Source: an uncultured Oscillospiraceae bacterium | GTDB lineage: Bacteria > Bacillota > Clostridia > Oscillospirales > Acutalibacteraceae | Assembly (NCBI GenBank): GCA_900549675.1 | Contig: URPG01000030.1 | Span: 1 to 12,386 of the forward strand | Length of the DNA stretch: 12,386 bases | Direction: 5' to 3' | Shown: one piece after another, positions 7,309 to 12,386 of the stretch | Numbering within the stretch: position 1 is the stretch's first letter | Layout: each line of letters begins with the position of its first letter | Translations under genes and position numbers: made by a program | Notes under the pieces: model-generated | Seen by the model: the letters and a program-made list of their open reading frames with translations, nothing else | Database searches by the model: none | Told to the model about the DNA's origin: nothing

Positions 7309-9492
7309 ATGACAAATATCAGTTTGGATACCAATTTATCCGAAAAGCACAGAGAAAAAATTAAGTCTATGCACGATGAGAAAATTAAAATCAACCGCCA
7401 TAAATTAAAGCATTTTGGTGGGGCATACGATACCGATGACCATGGCTTTATTTATGATGAAAACTTCACGTTTACGCCCTCTTATTTACCGGGGAAAGAT
7501 TATCTTTGCGGCAGTAAGAATATTGGTGAAAATTTAGGACGGTTTTGCCGTGAAATGCCTGCCTATATTTTTAAGGACAGTGCTTTGGCAGGGGCTTGGT
7601 ATGGACGCTTTCAGCATTTTGTAAAGATTGAAATGCCGCCTGAAGTTATTCCCGAAAGAATTCGTCATACTCACGAGGAATATCATATGTGGGCGAATGG
7701 AATTGGCGGGATGAATCATATGAGCCCCGATATAACCATTGGTTTGCGGGAAGGATTGGGTGGTTTGCTCCAAAAAATTCGCTATTATCGTGATTTCAAC
7801 CGTCCTGCCGACGCCGGATTTTATGATGGAGAAGAAGCTTTGGTGCAGGGGATGATGGACTATATGAAAAATCTTGCGGACAAAGCAAAATTTCTTGGCG
7901 AACAGGCTGGTTCATCGGAAGAAAAGGAACACTATCAAACAATTGAGCGAATATGCCGCAAACTGATAACCGATAAACCCGAAACATTTCGTGAGGCTTG
8001 TCAATTTATTGCTTTGTTCCAAAGCGTTGACAGGACATACTTTTTAGGCGGTGCCTTGGGACCGTTGGATGAAATCCTGCGTCCGTATTATGAAAAGGAT
8101 ATTCAAAACGGGCTGTTGACCGATGAAGAGGCAGTTTGGATTTTGGCCAGCTTGTTCTTTAATGATACCCATTATTCTCAAATCGGCGGAAGAACGCCAG
8201 ACGGCAGCCGTGATTTAACCAGCCGAATTTCATTTTTAATTTTAGAGGCGGCCCATCGTCTGGCAATCCCGTATAATTTGGCGATTAGAGTTTACGACGG
8301 CATGAACGAAGGATTGCTGCGAAAGGCCTTGGCCTATACGCTCGAGTGCGGTACAGGTCCTTGCTATTCTCTTTCCAAGGGCATTGAAGAGGGATTTATG
8401 AAACAAGGCCACCCTGCGGCACTGGCCAGAATGCGTGCTAAAGTAGGTTGTAATTGGGTGGCGCTGCCGGGCATTGAATATCCCTTGCAGGATGTTACCC
8501 GTGTGAACATGGGCTGGGCGTTTGTCAAAGCCTTGCAGGATACCGAAAAAGAAGAAAAGCCCAACCTTAATTTTTTATGGCAGCGATTTGAAGATCACTT
8601 AAAAAGAATGGTGGAATGCATCAAAGAGGGCTATGATGTTCACTATGAAAATGTATCCCAATATACACCGGAAATTGTGCTGAATCTTTTCTGTCACGGA
8701 CCGATAGAACGAGGATTAAATGCGGCAGAGGGCGGCGTAGATATTTTAAATCTTAACATTGACGGTGTTGCTTTAGCCACCGTGGCAGATTCTTTTGCCG
8801 CCATTGAACAACGTGTGATCCATGAAAAAAGATTGGATTGGAAAGAACTTTTCGAGGCACTCCGTGTGGACTATGAGGGGAAAGAAAATATTCGCCTCAT
8901 GCTCAAAAATATTCCTCGATTTGGCAGTCCGGATTCATTAGCAAAGGATTGGGCAGAAAAAATCAGCCGTCTGTATACAAATTTAGTAATTGATTCACCT
9001 ACACCAAAACATCACCTAAAAGTAATTCCCGGTCTTTTTTCTCATGGAGATGTTTATGCACATGGTAAAGATTTGCCGGCAACGCCGAACGGGAGAAAAT
9101 TTGGTGAGGCGGTTTCGCATTCCTCTGAACCGGATCCCGGATTTGCCAATGGCATTATGAGTTTTTCGCCGACTCTGAAAGCGACAGCGGTAGCCAATGT
9201 ACAGCCCGGTTACGGCAACTCGGCACCTTTGCATTTGGATATTGACACGCAAATGCTGTCCGGCGAAAAAGGTGTGGACATTTTAGCGGCCTTAATTCAT
9301 GCCCATGAACAAATGGGTGGTACACTTATCAATTTAAATTGCCTGTCAAAAGAAAGACTGCTAAGAGCGCATGCCGACCCTGAATCCGAGCCGGATTTGG
9401 TGGTACGTGTAACGGGATATTCGGCCTTTTTTGCCTCTCTTTCCAAAGAATACAGACAGCAAGTGGTAGACCGCTATTTGACAGTAGGATAA
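7309..9492 (+). CDS. Glycyl radical enzyme of unknown reaction (PFL-like superfamily)
   Basis: An oxygen-sensitive radical enzyme of 727 residues, activated by the product of the preceding gene. The C-terminal glycyl loop R-V-T-G-Y-S-A-F-F holds the radical glycine at Gly703, 24 residues from the end as in other GREs. The thiyl-radical cysteine is Cys381 in V-G-C-N-W-V-A-L-P-G. Family landmarks include G-G-A-L-G-P-L-D-E near the middle and I-G-G-R-T-P-D-G with R-D-L-T-S-R after it. Where choline lyase, glycerol dehydratase, isethionate lyase and related enzymes have G-C-V-E, this one has G-C-N-W, so the catalytic Glu two after the Cys is replaced by Trp383. The Cys-Cys pair of PFL is also absent. 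The region usually containing an Asn-Asp pair reads G-T-G-P-C-Y-S-L-S-K (with Cys347 and Cys352 nearby). No microcompartment-related gene is seen. Being set between glycoside hydrolases, it probably acts on a sugar or a glycoside-derived molecule. Reaction unknown. Confidence 0.9.
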   Translation: MTNISLDTNLSEKHREKIKSMHDEKIKINRHKLKHFGGAYDTDDHGFIYDENFTFTPSYLPGKDYLCGSKNIGENLGRFCREMPAYIFKDSALAGAWYGRFQHFVKIEMPPEVIPERIRHTHEEYHMWANGIGGMNHMSPDITIGLREGLGGLLQKIRYYRDFNRPADAGFYDGEEALVQGMMDYMKNLADKAKFLGEQAGSSEEKEHYQTIERICRKLITDKPETFREACQFIALFQSVDRTYFLGGALGPLDEILRPYYEKDIQNGLLTDEEAVWILASLFFNDTHYSQIGGRTPDGSRDLTSRISFLILEAAHRLAIPYNLAIRVYDGMNEGLLRKALAYTLECGTGPCYSLSKGIEEGFMKQGHPAALARMRAKVGCNWVALPGIEYPLQDVTRVNMGWAFVKALQDTEKEEKPNLNFLWQRFEDHLKRMVECIKEGYDVHYENVSQYTPEIVLNLFCHGPIERGLNAAEGGVDILNLNIDGVALATVADSFAAIEQRVIHEKRLDWKELFEALRVDYEGKENIRLMLKNIPRFGSPDSLAKDWAEKISRLYTNLVIDSPTPKHHLKVIPGLFSHGDVYAHGKDLPATPNGRKFGEAVSHSSEPDPGFANGIMSFSPTLKATAVANVQPGYGNSAPLHLDIDTQMLSGEKGVDILAALIHAHEQMGGTLINLNCLSKERLLRAHADPESEPDLVVRVTGYSAFFASLSKEYRQQVVDRYLTVG

Positions 9493-9503
9493 AGGAGAAT
9501 GAT

Positions 9504-12353
9504 ATGAAAAATTTAGCCGTAAAATATACAAAACTGAAAAAAATGATAGGAGGAAACCGAGAAAAAGTTCACTATGAAGAAAGCTTTGGAATGCCCATAG
9601 AGGAATTTTGGAAAGTGACGCCGCCCAATCCCTCTATCCGCAGAATCTTAGCGGAAATAGAATTTTCAATCCGACTTTCGCAAGAATACCAAGGTACCTA
9701 TGACAGCTATATTCATCAGGCTTTGGATTTATTGTTGACGTGTGTACAAGAGGACGGTGTGCTCACTCACAGAAGCTGTGAAGAAGCCGAAAAATTGTTA
9801 CTTCCGCTATCAGCTAAAGCAAAGGAATACTCTTTAATCTTGGCGGCCCATGCCCATATAGACATGAACTGGATGTGGGGTTGGAACGAAACTGTGGCGG
9901 CGACCATTGCCACGTTCCAAACCATGCTGAAAATGCTCAGAGAATATCCAGACTTCTGCTTTTCACAATCACAGGCGGCAGTATATAAAATCATTGATGA
10001 TTATGCGCCGGAACTAAAACCCGAAATCATGAATTACATTCGGGAGGGCCGCTGGGAGGTGACCGCCTCTGCGTGGGTGGAAACTGACAAGAATATGCCC
10101 TCTACGGAATCCTTGATGCAGCATATTTATCAGACCAAAAAATATTTGCAGGAAAATTGGGAGATTGAACCGGATTCCTTAAATATCGATTTTTCTCCCG
10201 ATACATTTGGTCACAGCGCCAATTTGCCCGAACTGGACGCGTTGGGCGGAGTGGACTACTATTATCACTGCCGTGGTCTAGACGGCAATCAGGCATTGTA
10301 CCGCTGGAAAGCACCCTCCGGGAAAGAAATGATTGTTTACCGTGAACAGTATTGGTACAACAGCGGAATGAATCCTCTGCCGGGGATTGGACTGATTGAT
10401 GTTTCCCGTCGTTCCGGCGGGTTAAAAACAGGCTTGGTCGTATACGGAGTAGGGGACCATGGTGGCGGACCGACACGCCGGGATATTGAGCGTGCCTTGG
10501 AAATGATGCAGTGGCCCGTATTCCCGCAAATGCATTTTGGTACTTTTGGGGAATTCTTTAAAAAAGCTGAAACGGTTCGTGAAAAATTGCCGTTAGTCGA
10601 AAAGGAACTGAACTTCATTATGCCCGGCTGTTATACCACACAGAGTAGGCTAAAAATGGCCAACCGCCGAACAGAAGCCGCTTTGTATGACGCGCAGCTA
10701 TGGGATACCTTTGCAAAAGGGAAAAATGTGTCCCATAGTGAAGAAAAGCAGTTTGATTCCGCCTGGCAAAGTGTCTTATTTACACATTTCCATGATATTT
10801 TGACCGGCTCCTGTGTACAGGACAGCCGTGAGCATGCCATGGGAGAGTTTGCGCACGCTGCCGCTGTAGCTGAATCCCGCAGTGCACTGGCTTTGCAGGG
10901 AATTGCTAAATTGATTGATACCTCTGATATCGTATTGGGAGAAAACGCTGAAAATCAATCTGAAGGGGCAGGGGTTGGATATGGCTTGGGAAACTTCAGC
11001 GGCGTACCCTCACCGGAAAGAGGATATGGTCTTACCCGGCTGTATCATCTCTATAATTCTGCGTCTGTAGAGCGGGAACAGCCCTATGAAATCACTGTAT
11101 GGGATTGGACAGGTGATTTGCGAGAAATTCATTTTTCAGGCCCAAACGGAGAAACATTACCGTTCCAATTGTTGGATGAATCTTTGCAAACCTACTGGGA
11201 CCACAAATATTTTCGCGTGTTAGTAGCTGCAAAAATACCGGCTTTTGGCTTTACTACGGTGGTCATGACAGAGAAAGAATGTGAAGAATATAAAATTTAT
11301 TTACAGCCGGAAGAACGTACGCACAAACCGTCTGAAAATATAGTGCTTGAGAACCGGTTTATCCGGGCCGAATTTTGCTTTATGACCGGCGAATTGATTT
11401 CTTTGGTGGATAAGGCAGTTGGCAAAGAAAAACTTCTCGAAGGAAAAACTGGTGGCCTGCGCTATATAGAAACTGAAAAAAAGAGTTCAAATGCATGGAA
11501 TATCGGACGCTATGAGAAAATATCAGAACCTTTGGATACGTTGGAACTCAAACGTATCACGGGAAGTCTGCGTTCCGGTTTTGAAATTGTGCAGAGGATA
11601 AAGGATTCCGAAATTACGTCTACTGTATATTTGGACGAAAATGCAAAAGCGTTTACGGTGAATATCAAGGCGGATTGGCACGAAATCACAAAAGAAACAG
11701 TGCCGGTTTTGGTATATCAGCTGCCGATTGAATCTACCAAAAAATTCTTATACGATGTTCCTGCCGGTGCTGTTTACAGAGAACCGCAGCATTTAGACTT
11801 GCCGGGACTACAATATGCGGCGGCAGTACAGGAAAACCGCTTACTTGCAATTGTTTCTGACTGTAAATACGGTTATCGCGGAACAGAAAATAACCTTGCC
11901 TGCACGTTGATTAATGCCACCTATAGTCCCGACCCTTATCCCGAGAGAGGCGTTCATGAGATTCGGTTTTCGGTAGGGGTGTTTGAAAATAATCCCAAAG
12001 CAATGGAAGAGAATGCCTTTCTTCTCAACCACAAGGTCCATTATCAATCGGGAACAGTACAAAAAGGCATTTTGAAGAAAGAAGATTCTTTCTTGCAAGC
12101 GGAGCTTGGAACAGCGGTTCTTTCGGGAATCAGCGTACAGCAGGGAGAAATGACGGTTAGATTGTTTGAAACAAATGGTCAAGACACAAAGGTACAGTTA
12201 CACTCAACTCTTTTGAAATTGAATAAGGCTGTGTGTTGTGACTTACTAGGCAGGGAAATCGCTGATGTAAAGTCCATCGAAGTGTCGTCAGAGAGAATTT
12301 CCATTTATTTGAACGCCAACGGATGTAAGATGATTCGTATTCCATTGGCATGA
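9504..12353 (+). CDS. GH38 family alpha-mannosidase
   Basis: A zinc-dependent retaining alpha-mannosidase, 949 residues, without signal peptide and so cytoplasmic. The metal site is visible: H-A-H-I-D-M-N-W gives His118 and Asp120. S-P-D-T-F-G-H-S gives the nucleophile and metal ligand Asp233. T-H-F-H-D-I-L-T-G-S gives His430 (by alignment to the H-H-D of known GH38 enzymes). G-D-H-G-G-G-P-T (Asp318 onward) corresponds to the G-D-G-G-G-G-P-T loop of bacterial members, with His in place of one Gly. Order of parts: N-terminal helical region (1-110), catalytic domain (about 110-380), helical middle domain (about 390-475), then beta-sandwich domains to the end. The start at 9504 has AAAGGAG (9491-9497), which overlaps the stop of the GRE gene, 6 bases upstream; the genes are 11 bases apart and clearly co-transcribed. 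It would remove alpha-mannosyl units, or related sugars, from the imported substrate. Confidence 0.93.
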   Translation: MKNLAVKYTKLKKMIGGNREKVHYEESFGMPIEEFWKVTPPNPSIRRILAEIEFSIRLSQEYQGTYDSYIHQALDLLLTCVQEDGVLTHRSCEEAEKLLLPLSAKAKEYSLILAAHAHIDMNWMWGWNETVAATIATFQTMLKMLREYPDFCFSQSQAAVYKIIDDYAPELKPEIMNYIREGRWEVTASAWVETDKNMPSTESLMQHIYQTKKYLQENWEIEPDSLNIDFSPDTFGHSANLPELDALGGVDYYYHCRGLDGNQALYRWKAPSGKEMIVYREQYWYNSGMNPLPGIGLIDVSRRSGGLKTGLVVYGVGDHGGGPTRRDIERALEMMQWPVFPQMHFGTFGEFFKKAETVREKLPLVEKELNFIMPGCYTTQSRLKMANRRTEAALYDAQLWDTFAKGKNVSHSEEKQFDSAWQSVLFTHFHDILTGSCVQDSREHAMGEFAHAAAVAESRSALALQGIAKLIDTSDIVLGENAENQSEGAGVGYGLGNFSGVPSPERGYGLTRLYHLYNSASVEREQPYEITVWDWTGDLREIHFSGPNGETLPFQLLDESLQTYWDHKYFRVLVAAKIPAFGFTTVVMTEKECEEYKIYLQPEERTHKPSENIVLENRFIRAEFCFMTGELISLVDKAVGKEKLLEGKTGGLRYIETEKKSSNAWNIGRYEKISEPLDTLELKRITGSLRSGFEIVQRIKDSEITSTVYLDENAKAFTVNIKADWHEITKETVPVLVYQLPIESTKKFLYDVPAGAVYREPQHLDLPGLQYAAAVQENRLLAIVSDCKYGYRGTENNLACTLINATYSPDPYPERGVHEIRFSVGVFENNPKAMEENAFLLNHKVHYQSGTVQKGILKKEDSFLQAELGTAVLSGISVQQGEMTVRLFETNGQDTKVQLHSTLLKLNKAVCCDLLGREIADVKSIEVSSERISIYLNANGCKMIRIPLA

Positions 12354-12386
12354 ATCATAAGAGATTTAACTGTATAAAATCCATAA

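Noticed and set aside
7309..9492. Pyruvate formate-lyase, or a choline-lyase or glycerol-dehydratase assignment for the GRE
   Set aside because: PFL needs the Cys-Cys pair and uses an activase without the ferredoxin insert. Choline lyase and the dehydratases have G-C-V-E. This protein has G-C-N-W and its activase carries the insert, so no specific name is justified.
10102..10476. 124-codon open frame on the minus strand
   Set aside because: It lies fully within the GH38 catalytic domain, whose motifs are intact on the + strand, and its product has the composition of an antisense shadow with no recognisable domain.
12354..12386. Possible start of another gene or promoter (TATAAAAT near 12373)
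   Set aside because: Only 33 bases remain, with no ribosome site, open frame or paired -35 to support a call.

Overview
The window looks like part of a carbohydrate-use locus from a strictly anaerobic, low-to-moderate GC Firmicute (Clostridia type, probably gut-associated). Four things point this way: strong AGGAGG-type ribosome binding sites and one TTG start; a transport system of the LplABC/YtcQ-YtcP kind; an oxygen-sensitive glycyl radical enzyme with its activase; and the Firmicute-like base and codon use. No taxonomic marker gene is present, so this is inference. All genes lie on the + strand.

Layout. Bases 1-46 are the last 14 codons of an AraC-type regulator, followed by an intrinsic terminator (75-113). 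Next comes a transport unit: a TTGTTT/TATAAT promoter (162-190), two ABC permeases (222-1175 and 1189-2076) and a lipoprotein solute-binding protein (2113-3864). No ATPase gene is present. A long perfect hairpin (3888-3919) ends this unit. A 205-base gap then leads into an enzyme unit: a 757-aa glycoside-hydrolase-like protein (4070-6343), a glycyl radical enzyme (GRE) activase (6343-7242, start overlapping the previous stop), the GRE itself (7309-9492) and a GH38 alpha-mannosidase (9504-12353). The last 33 bases hold nothing I can name.

How it may work together. The binding protein and permeases would bring in an oligosaccharide or glycoside. The two hydrolase-like proteins lack signal peptides and would act on it in the cytoplasm. 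The GRE would carry out a radical C-O, C-C or C-N cleavage on the sugar or its aglycone. The regulator would sense the substrate. Both units carry, at similar places upstream of their first genes, the same 14-base sequence centred on ATGCAT inside a dyad. This suggests one regulator controls both.

The most interesting item is the GRE. It has a clear glycyl radical loop (Gly703) and an active-site cysteine (Cys381), but the usual Cys-x-Glu of GRE dehydratases and decarboxylases is Cys-Asn-Trp here, and the Cys-Cys of pyruvate formate-lyase is absent. Together with its glycosidase neighbours, this suggests an undescribed or little-described radical reaction in glycan breakdown.
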